Of a DNA stretch of 64,000 bases, positions 33,536 through 46,500 are shown in pieces (the first letter of the stretch is position 1; each line of letters begins with the position of its first letter). The DNA is from Uranotaenia lowii (taxonomy: Eukaryota; Arthropoda; Insecta; Diptera; Culicidae): positions 145,082,496 to 145,146,495 of the forward strand of contig NC_073691.1 of assembly GCF_029784155.1 (NCBI RefSeq), in the 5' to 3' direction. The notes beneath the pieces are model-generated. The model saw nothing but the letters and a program-made list of their open reading frames with translations, had not been told where the DNA came from and ran no database searches. The translations under genes were made by a program, and so were the position numbers.

Positions 33536-34000
33536 TCTTAAAAATTCATCTAGAAGGGAAAAATGCCTATTTTCAATCAACTTATAGAGTTCGGATGAGT
33601 TCGTACATTTTTATTGATGGATTCATTCTTCAAAGTTATTAGCTTTCAGACGATGTAAGCGCACGAAACATTAATTTTCATTATATGAATTGCAAACTGA
33701 GGCGTTTTCACCTAGAAAAAGTCAATAAATAAATGATAAATCACAACAACAAAAAAAAACTCAATAGTGATTGAATGTATACAAATAAACTAATTAAATT
33801 TCATGTTTCATTCATTATCATTGAAAAGCTGATTACTTGAATAATTGAATCAAATAATAAAAAAAATATTCTTGAAATAATAATTGGGGGCATTTAAATT
33901 CTTCTTGTCTCTATAATTTTCAACAAAGTTGGGTGTTTTAGCCCTTTGAACATTTTTTATCAATTCACTGATTTTTTTAAACTTATTAAAAAAAAATATG
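33536..34000. other. AT-rich gap
   Basis: The stretch is AT-rich. No feature is recognised beyond the octamer atctagaa at about 33547 mentioned under the hAT element. Confidence 0.4.
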
Positions 34001-34694
34001 TAACCTTCTAGTGCCATACCCGCCTTAAGACGGGGTGTATTAAAATCGCCATGAAACCAATTTTTTTTACTACAATAAATTTTATTTACTTTTTTCGCAG
34101 AATCTTTCTAAATGTGGTAAGCTTACAAACCATATGCAAATGGTTTGACAAGCAGTTGTCAAAAGCAACAGCTAAGAAAAGTATAAAAATATGAAAAACT
34201 AAAAATTGACCTATTTTTCGAAAAATTATTAACTTGGTAGCCTCAGAAATCCTTGGTCAATGAGTTTTTCGATCTAAAAAATTATTGGCAGTAAGGTTAA
34301 AAAGTTACCTCCATTCTGGATTGATTTTTTGAGATGACAAATTCCTAAGATAGGTAGAAGAAAAGTATGACAACAATTCGAAAAATATGTACAATATTTA
34401 CTTTTAGTATAAGTTGAAATATCTCAGTTATTTGTGGAAAAATTTCAACAAAAACGACTTAAAAATATAACTTTTGATCAGGGTTTATATATTTCAAAAT
34501 TTAGGAGAAATTGGTTAAAGTTTATAAAAACTACAATCGAAAAAGTACTGAAAGTGAATTTCTTTAGCTCCTATGCAATTGTCATAATTTCTGTCTCATT
34601 TTAAAAGTTTTTCGTAGAATAAACCTTGTTTGTAATCATTAAACTATGCTTTTGTGAATTTTTCAGCGGAAAAAATTGGGTTCTAGAGGATTAA
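34001..34694. mobile_element. MITE with TTCTAG-type ends
   Basis: The left end TAACCTTCTAGTGCC and the right end (complement TTAATCCTCTAGAACCCAA) are imperfect inverted repeats. A GC-richer word CCCGCCTTAAGACGGGG follows the left end. The interior is AT-rich. A 3' piece of the same family lies at 46501-46714, which supports the right boundary. The target duplication could be TTAA but is eroded on the left. Confidence 0.6.
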
Positions 34695-35639
34695 CAAAAA
34701 CTGAAAAATTCTCATTTTATTTTTTAAATAGCTTATAACTTTTCCTTTTTTTTTCATTTGATTTCTGTGATGTCCTCGACAATTTTTGAAATTGGTGTAG
34801 GGTAAATGTACCCGAACTTGGCCCCTAAGGCATGGTTGACTATATTTCCCATGATTGTAGTCTTCCTGTAATATGTACCTTCAAAAGTCCTTCGACAAAT
34901 ATGATTGCTTACTAGCCTGAAATGTAGTGAAAATATGTCCTTGCTTTAAAGCGGTGGATAATTTGAGATAAACCTGATCAAACTATTGATTGAAATGCTC
35001 CTTATTGTGGCCCCCGTTCCGAATTGTGGCCCTTTATGAGTTCCTTAAATTGGCCGCCTCTAGAAGAAATTTGCCTCACTAATACAACAACAGCCCCCAC
35101 GAATTCGTTGATAATGACCTGGAAGGAAGCACAACAATGTTCTGTGTTGTTTTCAAAATGTCGAAAGTACGAAATGTCAACCAATTTTTAGAATTGATAT
35201 TTCCGTGCAGAATTATAATCTTACGTAAAAAAGTTTCACTTGTTCGTTTCAGTTTTTGGTGTGTTTAAAATTTCTTTTATCAGAATGACAATCTAGAACA
35301 AATAGGTTCCAAAATATTGCATTGGTTAACATAAATATGTTTATAAACCGAGCAAACAAATCGTTTGTTCATTTTTTTAAAATAGAATCATGATAGATCT
35401 GTTACCATTGAAGTTAACATACGATAGTGAATGTTCATATTTTTTTTATTCCATTCCCATAAAAGGAGGAAAGACATTTTAAAAACCATTATGACCGAGG
35501 CAAGAAGCAAGCTAAAAATAAAACTCAAGTAAGCGAACGATTCTTTGAATCATTTCTACATATTTAAAATGTCGCCCTTAGGAATTTTCTAGCAATCGTT
35601 TGCGTACACCCGGATAACAAAACAAGACAAACTATCGCT

Positions 35640-35850
35640 CACTCCAGCCAGCCTGATTGAAATAGATTGCATCTCACTCGTTCGTTTGGGGACTATAGCC
35701 AATGGAAGCGAACAACAAATTTACAAGCTGGGTGAAATTCAAGCTGCATCTCACTCGCACTCATGCAAAATCATCATCCAAACTCGGCAGCGCTTCCTTC
35801 GCATATTCCTTTCCTACGGAAAACAAATGCGTCACCTCTGCTGATGCACA
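35640..35850 (+). repeat. Dispersed repeat, copy 2 (partner 27927-28090)
   Basis: The phrase gcatctcactcgcactcatg then caaaatcatcatccaaactc and gcagcgcttcc corresponds to the copy at about 28015-28075. It is GC-richer than the surroundings and noncoding. Confidence 0.6.
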
Positions 35851-36411
35851 GTGATCCATAATATAAAACAAACTTGGTCAAAATATAATTTTTGATTTCA
35901 CATGAAATTTAAAACAATAAAATTTAGCTCTAAATAACATAATTTTTCAACATTGTTATGCCATTACTTTTTTCAATAAACATAATATTTAGAATGTCAT
36001 AATTTGAACTTTGTAATCATTCCTTTCAATGCGACACATATACAGCAAATGTTTATCTCCAGCACAATTATAATTAAATAAAAATACGTTGAACCTTATT
36101 TCCAATTGTAATTTTTTTTGGGTATGGATAAAGTTACTTAAACGTTGAGATCCAAGATATCGATTCGGATCCGAATCCTGTTGATTTCGTGCTCAGAAGT
36201 TGAGAGGAAAAGTTCTAGAAATTTGCCAAAAAAAGGCAGCTAAACTTTTAGTATTATAATTCCAACTAAGATGCCAAATACGCTTGAGAGATAAATAAAT
36301 TCATTATTGTCCAAAATACATTAATGGTATTTTTAAGTTATTTCAATCATTCTTTTTACTTTCGACCGGTTTTAAATTTCCAGACCACTGTGCACTAACG
36401 GCCGACGATTC

Positions 36412-36438
36412 GGCTGCCGGCTGCCGGCTGCCGGCTAC
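36412..36438 (+). repeat. GGCTGCC microsatellite
   Basis: Three to four tandem GGCTGCC units, the last with one change, lie in AT-rich DNA. Confidence 0.9.
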
Positions 36439-36999
36439 CGTCTGCCTTCTGATTTCGTTTTCACACATACATACAAACCTCAATTAGTGGAATTTCATGC
36501 CAAGATTAGGCGAAAAAAATGTTTATATTCTCTTCAATTTTAGATCAAATATTTACGTTGTTTGGAGTAGGTTAAAATTTTATATTTTTTGCCACGTTTT
36601 GCTGTAACCAACGGTATTTTTTAGTGATTTTTTCATAGGGAAGTGTGTTTTCAAAATCGATCCGAAAGTGGCAGATGCACTAGCAAGGTAGGTTCATTTC
36701 AGATTTTTTCCGAAAATCGTAATTTTTCTTCCAGTTCGTCATGTGAAAAAAAATTATTACGCAGTTATTTATATTCAATTGCGGACAAATGCTATGCAGC
36801 ATTTAGACAAATGCGATTTTCTTTTATGTTTGATTTATTTCATATTTTTAGGCATATGTTTGACATATAAATTACCAAAATGCATTTTGGCATGCCAAGA
36901 TAAGGAGCATGCCAAGTTAAGGCTCACATACCCTATACACGAAGTATTTTTAAAAATATTTTTTATCTTCCTTCTATGTGAATCAATCATTTATTTTTA

Positions 37000-37380
37000 A
37001 ATAAAATATGAAAGATCTTGTTGCGTAAATAAATTCTCGCAAAGACATCAAGTTTCTAACGTTTACCGTTCAGCCGCTATTAATTTGATAGCTCTGCGCC
37101 GGGAACAACGCGTACCTACGTTCAACTTTTCTCAAACGGATTCCATTCATTCAAAATCGAAATGACTGAATTTGCATCGAAGCTCACAGTCATGTCCTCG
37201 AAGTGACTGTGACCGTAGGCCAAAACGAATGGGAAGATGAGCGAAAGAAAATTGTAAACGCTGTCAGTCAAAGAGAGCTTTTTGACTGAGAGAAGGCAAT
37301 GAAGGAAACGAAAACGGAAGACTCTGAATGGAGAGAAATTTCAGATTCACGCAAGGCTGTCGATAGTTTTAAGCTCTGAT
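37000..37380 (-). repeat. Inverted repeat, right member (partner 33110-33535)
   Basis: See 33110-33535. The end nearest the partner (ttattaacgcaac-type words) and the conserved taccgttcagccgctattaa block match in inverted orientation. The two members are about 3.5 kb apart. Confidence 0.6.
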
Positions 37381-38784
37381 GGCATATTGCGAAGGTTATG
37401 AAAACATTCAGCTATTTCTTTCGGTCGAATCTTAGACAGATTCAGATTTGCCAATTTGAGATAGCCTTCAGTCTATCGTCTACGCTGAAATTTCGTGAGG
37501 CAAACTTCGTCTAAATCGCAAAGTAGTCTGCTGATGAGTGTAAACGAATAATTCAAGAACGCACAAGAGAAGATGAGAGAGATATTTATGTTAATTTATG
37601 ACAGAGGAAATAATTTGCAGACGATTCTAGTTATTCGAGAAAATCACAATAGATGCATAATATTTAGTTGGTTGCAAATAGTCAATATACAGTTTGCAGT
37701 TTAGAGAAATATATTCATAGTTGAATGCAAAAGAATCAACTACACTTTGACGATTGATGTAACAAGCTGAAATAATTAGAACAACAGTCGTCTTTTTTCT
37801 CCGTGCAGGAATGCCAATCTTCATATACTTTGTATTCAGCCTTAACCCTCTACCCAGAAAACATGAAATCGTATCAGAAATGATAACCTTATTCGTATAT
37901 AATAGTGTTGCGAATCGCAATTCCAACTGCATAGTGAAAAGATCGTATAAAATGTAGTCTGAAGTCAGTTTAAGTCGGATATGATAGAAAGTCCGCCATA
38001 TTTGAACATTTTGAAATGATTTCGCTCTCGCGCGGGCTTCAACTGAGAAAATAATCGTCATGTTCTCTATGCAACCAGCAGTGCATCCAGATGGCTAAAA
38101 AGCAGATGGAAATTGAGTAATATTGACCTGGGGCAGGAAGACTGAATAAAAAAAAAACATCTTTCAAACGTCAAATTTCAAAAGGTTCAAAATTTTACTT
38201 TCTTATTTAGTGATTTTCAATCAAACTTTTTTTATGCTTAAAAGCACTTGTTTTGCATTAAACAATTATTAAATTAGGTTTTATTTTATTCTGGCAAATT
38301 CTTGCATGTTCAGGCGTATTAAGTCGCTCAAACTTCGTTGAAATTTTTTAAGCTGATACATTAAAATTGTTTGATTAAGGGTTATTCTAAAATTAGTTTT
38401 AAAATCAGATTTAGATTTTGGGTAGCTCCCATGGACCAAACAACATTTTTATTTAGTTCAAAGTTTATATTTACGACAGAGTTGACAGACTGGTATTGGA
38501 TAATCTAGCTGGTGTATACGATTTCGATGATTACTTTTGAATCTGCAGCAATTAACTTAGAAGACTTAAATTTAGCACCTAAACAACTGAGGTACTTGAC
38601 TCGGTACACACAACTGATCATCTAAAGTTAAAATTACATACAGGTACATAAAACGATACAGCGAATTTCACAGGTAGTATTCCACTGGAATAAAATGCAT
38701 CAACGATAGATGAAAGTGTTCTCGACGAAATAGAAGATGCAATAATCAATAATCGGACCGTCCTACTAGGACGGATGTCAGCAA
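37381..38784. other. AT-rich DNA, no gene recognised
   Basis: A 144-codon minus-strand frame at 37627-38061 has no recognised motif. No terminal repeats are seen. Confidence 0.35.
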
Positions 38785-39480
38785 CAGTGAATCCCCGATT
38801 TTGTCACCCCCTTGATGCATTTTAGAGTGACAAATTGGGGACAGTGACAAAATCGGGTAATTTTTCAAAAGCATTGGAATGGACGAGTACCTCGAAACAT
38901 TGTAGCCATTAAACCTTTCGGAAGTAATATTAGACTCAGAATCAGCAGAATTGACCCCAAATGATTCGTGTAGTTATCTAAAAATATTAAATGACATTGC
39001 AGCTGTGCAGAAGCTGGACAACATAGTTGATTGGGCTGATGCTTCAAATCTCTTGTGGCGTCATCCTCTTGTGGCGTTAAAGGGAAATTGCTTTGAAGAA
39101 AGCTCAATTAATAAAAACTCAAACCTGTTTTGTTATATCGTTATATTAATTATTTTGATTGTATTTACCAACTTTATTACTGTTCAAATATGAATTAAAA
39201 ACTTGCAAAACACTTGTAAAAAATCGGACATTTTTTTTGTCATTTATAAGTCATTTTCACTATCACTATCGATGTCATCATGTATAGCAATGTTCTTAAA
39301 GAATGATTTCAATGAACGCGATATCAATTAATAATCAACCCGAAACGAGAAGGTTTTAATCTGGGTATTTTTACTTTGAATAAAAAAAAGGTGACAAAAT
39401 CGGGTCTCAAAAGGTTAAAAAATCGGGGGATAAAATAGGAGGCAGACATAATCGGTGCGTGACAAATCAGGGATTCACTG
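38785..39480. mobile_element. pogo/mariner-type MITE
   Basis: The left end CAGTGAATCCCCGATTTTGT and the right end (complement CAGTGAATCCCTGATTTGTC) are inverted repeats. TA follows the right end (39481-39482); the left flank reads AA, probably a mutated TA. Further gtgacaaaatcggg words occur inside both ends. The 80-codon frame at 38951-39193 has no transposase motif. The CAGTG start and TA target fit pogo-like elements. Confidence 0.78.
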
Positions 39481-39482
39481 TA

Positions 39483-40532
39483 TTAGCAGTGATGACTTAG
39501 AATAAAATCATTGGCAATGATGTTTCAGCAAGCAGCATGCAACTAACAAAGAGTTGGGAAGAAATTGATACCAATCATTTGAGTACTATTGAGGTAAATG
39601 TTTCAGGCAGGAAAACTCAAAATCCAGTTTCAAGAATGTAAGTTAAAAAGAACCACGTTATGAAAAAGTTGTTTTGGAATAGGATAGAGTCATGTCTCAA
39701 ATGGTTGCCGACACCTGAGCTAAACGATTCCCGCATAGGTGAGTTCCCATGGTGGCCCCTATTAGTTTAACCGGTAGAACTGGCAGCTGTGGCGATGCAG
39801 GTGCAGGATGCATCGGGCGCTTTTAAATTCGTATTAATTTTCGGGTTTGTTAGTTAACTAAGCTGTCCGTAGTCGCCGTCGTCCTTGGAACTTTTTGGTC
39901 CAGTCCCGACACGGCCACTGGACGTTGTTAAATCGTGGATGCTGCATCCGGTTATCCTCGAATGTCACTTCCTCTAACTAGCAAACTAGAGCCACGGGGC
40001 AAATGCTTTCGCGGCAAAGGCGTCCGTTTTGGCGCGATGATTGCTCCGGATAGACTGACGATGTTATGAATGAACCAAAAAGCGATGAAAAGGATTAGGC
40101 AACTTGTGCTTATCGTGTTTCGGTACCGGATTCTTTCCACTGGTGGCCACGCAAGGTCGAAAGCGTAAATTGGCGGTTCGTTTTTTGGGGATCCTTCCTC
40201 GGTTGGTGCCATAATTGCACAAACGATTGGAGGCTTCTCTCCTGTTGCGATAGCATCCAGTACCTACCTGTTGAATATTCAACTACGAAACAAGTTGACC
40301 TAAGTGAAACCTCTGCTGTTGGTGGAAGACCATTGGAGTTTACTGTTTATTCAGTAAGAAAATAGGGTGACTGGCCCTACTTTGGACATAGAGCCTACTT
40401 TGGTCCTAAAATGCAAAAAAAATGGTAATAATTCATTTCGCTGGTATGGGATTAAGATACTCCTATGCAAACAATGAACTCTTATTCTTTCTTCGTCCTA
40501 CCATACCGTTTTAGGTTGCCCTGGGATCCATA
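39483..40532. other. Possibly unique DNA, GC-richer from 39.7 to 40.3 kb
   Basis: The composition is more balanced than the neighbours and no repeat of the window occurs between about 39700 and 40350. A small candidate frame at 39952-40212 is listed separately. Confidence 0.35.
39952..40212 (-). CDS. Candidate small membrane protein exon (unconfirmed)
   Basis: This 86-codon minus-strand frame starts in a favourable context (A at -3, G at +4). Residues 1-30 are polar (MAPTEEGSPKNEPP at the start), then TSCLILFIAFWFIHNIVSLS forms a plausible single membrane helix, then a basic tail (PKRTPLPRKHLPRG). It lies in GC-richer, non-repetitive DNA. I do not recognise it, see no splice-supported neighbour, and an overlapping frame of similar length exists, so chance remains quite possible. 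Confidence 0.22.
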   Translation of the reverse strand: MAPTEEGSPKNEPPIYAFDLAWPPVERIRYRNTISTSCLILFIAFWFIHNIVSLSGAIIAPKRTPLPRKHLPRGSSLLVRGSDIRG

Positions 40533-40650
40533 TTCGGGTGACGGGTGTATTTCCTGGGTGGCGCCGTCACATCAAAAACGTGTGACGCTCTCTTAAAATG
40601 TTAGCCTAAGCGTTTAGTCACACGTTGCAAAGCTAATATTCAAGAGAACC
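40533..40650 (+). repeat. 118-bp repeat with GTGACGC words, copy 1
   Basis: ttcgggtgacgggtgtattt, then gtgacgctctctta and cacacgttgcaa, match 45568-45684 in inverted orientation. It is probably a small MITE, but the ends are not clear. Confidence 0.7.
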
Positions 40651-41165
40651 ACTCTAACCTTCTTCATACTTCAAGTCGCAAATCTTCTTCATCAAGCATC
40701 TTAAAGCGACACTTCAGAGATACAAATTTTCAGTGACACTCTTTCAAAAACATCCCATTTGAAAGTCATCTGACGATCTCACCTAACATGTTACCAACCC
40801 GCATAATCAGCTGCTGAATCTTTCTAACTTTTCCGCTCTAATTACTTTAAAACAATTTAAATTGTGTTTTTATTGAGCGCGTCTTTGCTAAAACGACTAA
40901 AACATTATTTCTTAAGGATAACTTTAACAGTCTACAAAACAAGTTGAGAATGTTCGGCCACGCGATGTGAGTTAATTGAATAATGAATTGATAATTTTTG
41001 CTACATGTTTTTGCAACATGTTTTTGCTAGAAAGAATATTATTTCTGTGAGATACAATCAATAGTCTCCAAAACCATTTGAGTTTTTTTTTTGCAATGCG
41101 TTTAAATTGAAATTTAAATTTAAATAATTTTAATAATATTTTTAGGTATTGGATGTTGGAAATAA
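40651..41165. other. AT-rich gap
   Basis: No gene, repeat or RNA signal is recognised. Confidence 0.4.
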
Positions 41166-41385
41166 TGACTGTACGTTGTTTGATTTTCAAAATAGTAAAG
41201 CAGTCTGATTGATCCGAACATTAATTTATTATCTATCCAACGTTTCGGTGTTTTGTTGGCACCACCTTCTTTTCCCTGAAGATGGTTCTAACAAAGCACC
41301 GAAACGTTGGATGGACAATAAATTAATGTTCGGATTAATCAGACTGCTTTGTTCTTTTTTTTTGCAAATCAAACAACATACTGTG
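41166..41385. repeat. 220-bp hairpin of two inverted Penelope-like ends
   Basis: The left half reads gttgtttgattttca ... agcagtctgattgatccgaa ... ccaacgtttcggtg, and the right half is its near-perfect reverse complement. The words ctgaaga and accgaaacgttgg inside resemble the conserved core (CTGANGA ... GAAA) of minimal hammerhead ribozymes reported in Penelope-like elements. The stem between them is only about three base pairs, so ribozyme function is doubtful. The tight inverted arrangement is clear. Confidence 0.65.
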
Positions 41386-44300
41386 TTTAGGATAATTTGA
41401 ATATTTTATTTGAATTAAATTAAAAAAGTATAAAAAATGAAAATATATCCAAAAACTGACAGCACACTTTGATTTTTCTTTGCACAGTTATTTTTCATTG
41501 AGATCCTTAGAGAATCTCTAAAAAATGATAATTGGCTAAAACTACCTATTTCAAGGAATGCAATTGTATGCCTAATTTAAATTAGTTTTCATAAATTTGT
41601 AGCCCCTTTTTAAATTGCCATACAATGAAAAAAAAATGCACATGCAGCTTGATTTCGGGGGGTGGCAAGCCTGGCGCTTCTCAGTGGTTAAAATCTCCAA
41701 AATGCTGGAAAAAACTGATTTTCAATCTGCCATAACCAAATTTTTATAAAGGACTCTAATCTCTTGTATTCAAGGAACATTTTGATAAAAAAAGATATTT
41801 TTCCGAACTTTTATTACTTGAACGACAACTTAAACAAAATAATAAAAAAAAAATCATTCTTTCTAAACTTAAAAAAATTACAGATTATTTAATAACAAAT
41901 TGTTTTCAATCTTTTTCACAGTGTAGAGATCAATAATATCCTTAATATCAAAAGTTAATATAGTTTCCCTTAGTTAACCTTAAAAAACTGTTCGGGTCAA
42001 TATGTCCAGATACGCACATTCAGATCATCTTAATCTTCATTCGAATATACTGAAGAACTTAGATGTTTTAGAGACCATGTATGTTCTATGAAAATTTTAA
42101 TCAAATTAACGGGAAGAAAACTAACATTTGAGTGTAAAAAACGGTTAATTGCGGATTGAGATACAGCGAAGCAAATCGTAAACTGTCATTTTTTGTAAGT
42201 AAGACTTTTTTCTACCAAAAAATCCGGAATAGCGTTAAAAATTTTCTTCGGACCCCAACATACTTGCATATGGTCGGTTAGATTCATTTTTGATAATTAG
42301 AAAGATCAAAGAAACACTTGAATAGAGCAAAGCTGTCAGAAGTAAGAAAATTAAAAAAAATCAATTGTTTTTCAAGAATTTTTTAATTTGGAACCAAATA
42401 CAGATAGCTTGGTAAAATATATTTAAAAACTTAATTTTGAAAAATTAAGAAACTAGAGTAAATTGCTTACACAATTTATCAAATATCAAAAAAAAGATTA
42501 ACATATCTTAAAATCTGCTGCTAGTTTTTGCTAAATTTTTAATAAAAAAAGTTTTGAGTGAAACGCTGTCAAATTCAAAAATGTAAATATTAAAGTTTTT
42601 ATAAAGTTAATCAAGCAAAGTAAGCATAGAATTTTAAGGGCTTTACTTACACAGACAATAAACATCGTTCAATAGCTTTGCTACCCCTTCCATAGAAAAA
42701 AGAATGTTCGTCAAAATAATAAAATCAAAATAATCATCTTTTGATGCGGGAGGAGTATTTAAATACAGGCAAATTTGAAAATATGAGAGTCGTCATTCGT
42801 GAAAGTGGAAGCGTCTATCAATACAATTCATCATCAAATTTTGAATGCACATATTTATGTTTTAGCTATATTTCGTTAACACTAGCAATATTTTGATATT
42901 TTTTAATTGAAAATGGTAGAAACGGATGTTAATCATACGTCAAGGATGAAATTCTGGTGAATTTTTTTACATCACTAGTTTTTTTGCATGAAACATAGTG
43001 AATGCTATATGGTCATATTTCATAGTAATATTTTGTTCATATCATATTTTTATCAGATCTGTATGAAGTTCTTCTTTTTTCGCAGTAAGATCGTGATTCA
43101 AGCGTAAATTTAATGTTTAAATGATAAAAAGTAGAAAATTTATAAGACTAATCTTTTTTTCTTGATATAGGCATTTAACCTGCCTTGATATGAGCATTCA
43201 GAACCTGTCTCTTATTCCAATATCTATCATTCTCAACTCTGCCAAAAGCTTCAATTTGTTGAATTCCCGATTTGCAGATGAATAGCAAAGAAAAACCATT
43301 GAAAATTTTGTTCACAGAATCTGTACGCACGATAATTAAAGTTCAATATATTATAACAAAACTGACAAAAATCTTGTTGGAATTTTAAATTTTTTTTGGC
43401 TTTATATAACCATCAAATTTTTTCATGCCATGTTTCAATAGCGTATTACCCTCGATTTGAAAACAAACAAATCCTCACAATGAACATTTTTGAAAGTGCA
43501 TCTATGATGATGTTTTTTAAAATTTTGGACAAGATTTAAAAATCATAATTTTCAAACTAGAAAATGTTAGACTTCAAGCTACCCAAGCAAGAGCTAAACC
43601 AACGATCTTTGCCTCCTGGGCTTTCAAGCCTTGAGTTTTAAATGTTATTTTGCATTTGTGATCTCCATCTTGGAATTGTAAATAATGATTGTTTGTTAAA
43701 ATTCTCAAATTCAACGTCTAAATGGTCTAAATGCTGAAATCTTAATGATGAATTTGGAAATAAATCTGAAATTTTTCAATCTGAAATAGATTTCTTCTTT
43801 GAATGCTTCATATATGAATCTCAAATGTGGAATTTGGATCAGCACTTTCAATAACTTACACACCAAAAAATTTATAAAATTACTCGAGACAGAAGCGCTT
43901 GAAGACCTAATTATGTTTCACCTTAATTAGGAATTGATTTAATTTCACATCTTTTTCAAACTTCAAACTTAACAAACACCCAAGCTTACGGGCTATAATT
44001 TTCGAAAGACTTAACTGTATCATGATCTAATTCTATAAAGATGTAATTTTCAATCATATTGAACATAAGCTTATAAAAGGGACCTAAATTTAAATTTAAG
44101 AAGATGTAAAATTATGTGCGAGGTTAAAATTTCGCAACCCTGCGAAGAAACAGAAACAAAACAAATAAAAGCAAGTGCATTCTATTTTGGTGCCTATTGT
44201 CAAGGGAAAAGTTTGTTTCTTGAAATCGGACCTGTAAACTCTGTGCAATAAAGTAAAATCTGCGCTAAACTTGCAAATTTGCAGTTTTCCGGCGAATGGG

Positions 44301-45273
44301 AAACCATGGAATCTCGAGTCTAAAATTTGTATTTTGATCATATTTTATGAGCTTAGTCCAAATTCAAACTGGAGCAAATGATAAGAAAAATAGTGAAAAA
44401 GTGTTGTCGACCCAATAAGCTTTTTATCCTGCCTAAAAGGAAAATTAAATTTCTAATCAAAACTTCTGAAAAGTGTATTACAGTGACATGTACCAGAAAA
44501 AGTTAAATAGAAAAAGGAAAAAAGTTTTCTTCCAAACTTAAAAGTTTAAAAACAAAATTTAAAAAATTCTAAATAATTCAACAAAAATAATTTGAAATAT
44601 GAAAAACCGTTTGGCATCATCAAATCAAAATTGAAAATTTTTGCACTTATTCCCCTTTGACTCTAAGGTTCTCAATTATATTTACTACATTATATCATAT
44701 CATTAAAATTATTTGCATGATAAGAGGAATTGAAGAAACTAATTTATCAAGCATAAGGACTGATTTTATTCTCAAACATAATTTTATATCTCTAATCTTC
44801 AAAGTGAATTTGACTGAAATTGAGATTTCAACGATGTGACCTTTTGCAATGTTTCTCCAGAACTAAAAAGCCTCTTACCACACACGCAAAAGAAGTAAAA
44901 TGACACCACCTTTGAAATTACTCGCGTTATTGTCAATTCTCTACAAGATAGAACACACAGCAAATAAAATCTGAATCCTTTAAAGCATTGAAATTGAAAA
45001 TTCTTTATATCACACGGCATAGAACACGATTTTTCAATGCAAATTTACAGAGTCAATAAATAATTGAACAGTTAGCACTGATTAGATACGTTGAATCTCC
45101 AGCCATATCGTCAATCGGCTGTATGCGCATATTACCCAACATGCGCATTTAGGAACACTTCCCCCTACATAGTCAGTCAGTGAAGAACAAAAGTCTAACC
45201 GGCAGTATTAGCTCTCTAAACAAATTGCACTTTGCTTAACACATTCGTCGCCACGCTAATTTTGCTTGTTTTA
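41386..45273. other. Long AT-rich stretch, nothing recognised
   Basis: Nearly 4 kb of AT-rich DNA with only short chance frames. No terminal repeat pair, conserved motif or RNA structure is apparent to me. It could be old transposon remains or intronic DNA. Confidence 0.4.
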
Positions 45274-45281
45274 CTTTCCGG

Positions 45282-45525
45282 CAGCGTTGCCAGATTGCAA
45301 ACCACTCAATTTCGTAGGTTTGACGAAAATCGAAAAATGTACTAATTTAGGCAAAATTAAACTTGATGACCTTTTTTTTGGTCGTCAGGTAGAATTTTAG
45401 TTCATCCGCAGAATCCGTAGAAAATCCGTTGGAAATGCTGAAAGTCCGTAAATTTTGAGCATCGAACCGTAGCTTCGTAGAAATACTCCAAATCCGGAAA
45501 TCTACGGAAAAATCTGATAACGCTG
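45282..45525. mobile_element. 244-bp hAT MITE
   Basis: The ends CAGCGTTGCCAGATT and the complement CAGCGTTATCAGATTTTT are inverted repeats. The flanks CTTTCCGG (45274-45281) and CTTGCCGG (45526-45533) form an 8-bp duplication with one difference. The interior holds the words atttcgtagg and ccgtag. The TTGCCAGA core of the end is shared with the hAT at 20894-23413. Confidence 0.82.
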
Positions 45526-45567
45526 CTTGCCGGGCCCATCGAAATTCTCGGAGAGAGAAAACAAATA

Positions 45568-45684
45568 GGGTGAACTCCAAGATTTGCAACGTGTGGCTAA
45601 ACTGAGCGGCTAACTTGCGTAAGAGAGCGTCACATGTTTTTTTTATGTAACGGGGCCTCCCATGAAATACACGCGTCACCCGAA
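45568..45684 (-). repeat. 117-bp repeat with GTGACGC words, copy 2
   Basis: This is the inverted partner of 40533-40650, with about 5 kb between them and scattered differences. Confidence 0.7.
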
Positions 45685-45774
45685 ATCAATTGACTTTGCC
45701 AAACAACCCCCCATATGAATTTCCTTCCCTGTGCGATACAATCTCACCTAATTATTGCAGAAACAAATGTAACC

Positions 45775-46500
45775 CCCATTCTCGCTTTTTACAAATATTG
45801 AAATCTGAAATCAATTGACTGTCCCAACTCCCGTATATAAATTTCAACTCGATCGTTGCATAACAATGCGATTATTTCCGAAAAATTAAACCTCTTTCGG
45901 TGGCCTCTTAAAAAGATATCTGAAATCGATTGCCCTTACCTCAAAAATTGCCCTTGCCAAAAACAGTGAAAAATTAATTAATATGGACGACCCCTTTCGT
46001 CGACTCCTGGCAAAAAATTTTTTATCTGAAATGGATGGCCCGACCCTAAAAACTACCGTATGCAAATTTTCATTCCAATGCGATGTGTATAAACGCCAAT
46101 ATCGCATACACAGCTAATTTTTTATATGGACGACCCCTACGGACCCAAATTTGGTTAATTGGAATCAATTTTTTGTCTCTAATAACTCTATATGACAATT
46201 TTCATCTCAATCCGATGCGTAATAACGACAATATCGCACAAACATTGCCGGCCCCTACATTTAATTTGATATTTGAAATTGATTGCCCGTCTTTGAAAAC
46301 TCTCGTGTATCAATTTTCATCTGTGTCCGATGTATAATAACACCAATATCGCACAAATAGTGAATAATAAATATGGACGACCCCTTTGTTCGACCTCTGA
46401 CTTGAATTTTGGTAAGTGGAATCAACTGTTTATACCTTTTAACTCCTTTGTGCAAATTTTCATCCTAATCCGATGTATAATAATGTCAATATCTCTAAAA
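45775..46500 (-). mobile_element. Helitron family 1, copy C (truncated both ends)
   Basis: Shared phrases with copy A include atttcaactcgatcgttgca, cctctttcggtggcctctt and ggacgacccctttcg, in the same order and spaced by about 145 bp. Both the CTAG hairpin end and the TC leader are missing. The right edge is fused to the MITE piece that follows. Confidence 0.72.

Larger units (their letters stand above)
34800..36933. mobile_element. Possible TA-flanked element, 2.1 kb
   Basis: GGGTAAATGTACCCGAACTT at the left and the complement GGGTATGTGAGCCTTAACTT at the right, both followed by GGC, look like weak inverted ends next to TA. The match is imperfect and the interior is heterogeneous, including a dispersed repeat at 35640-35850 and a GGCTGCC microsatellite. 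The word ggccc also recurs internally near 35010, so another end could be the true one. Confidence 0.3.

Noticed and set aside
33540..33560. Opposite end of the ZBED5-like hAT, suggested by the octamer atctagaa
   Set aside because: The bases next to it do not resemble the complement of CAGGGCTTTTCA, and an 8-mer match over this distance can be chance.
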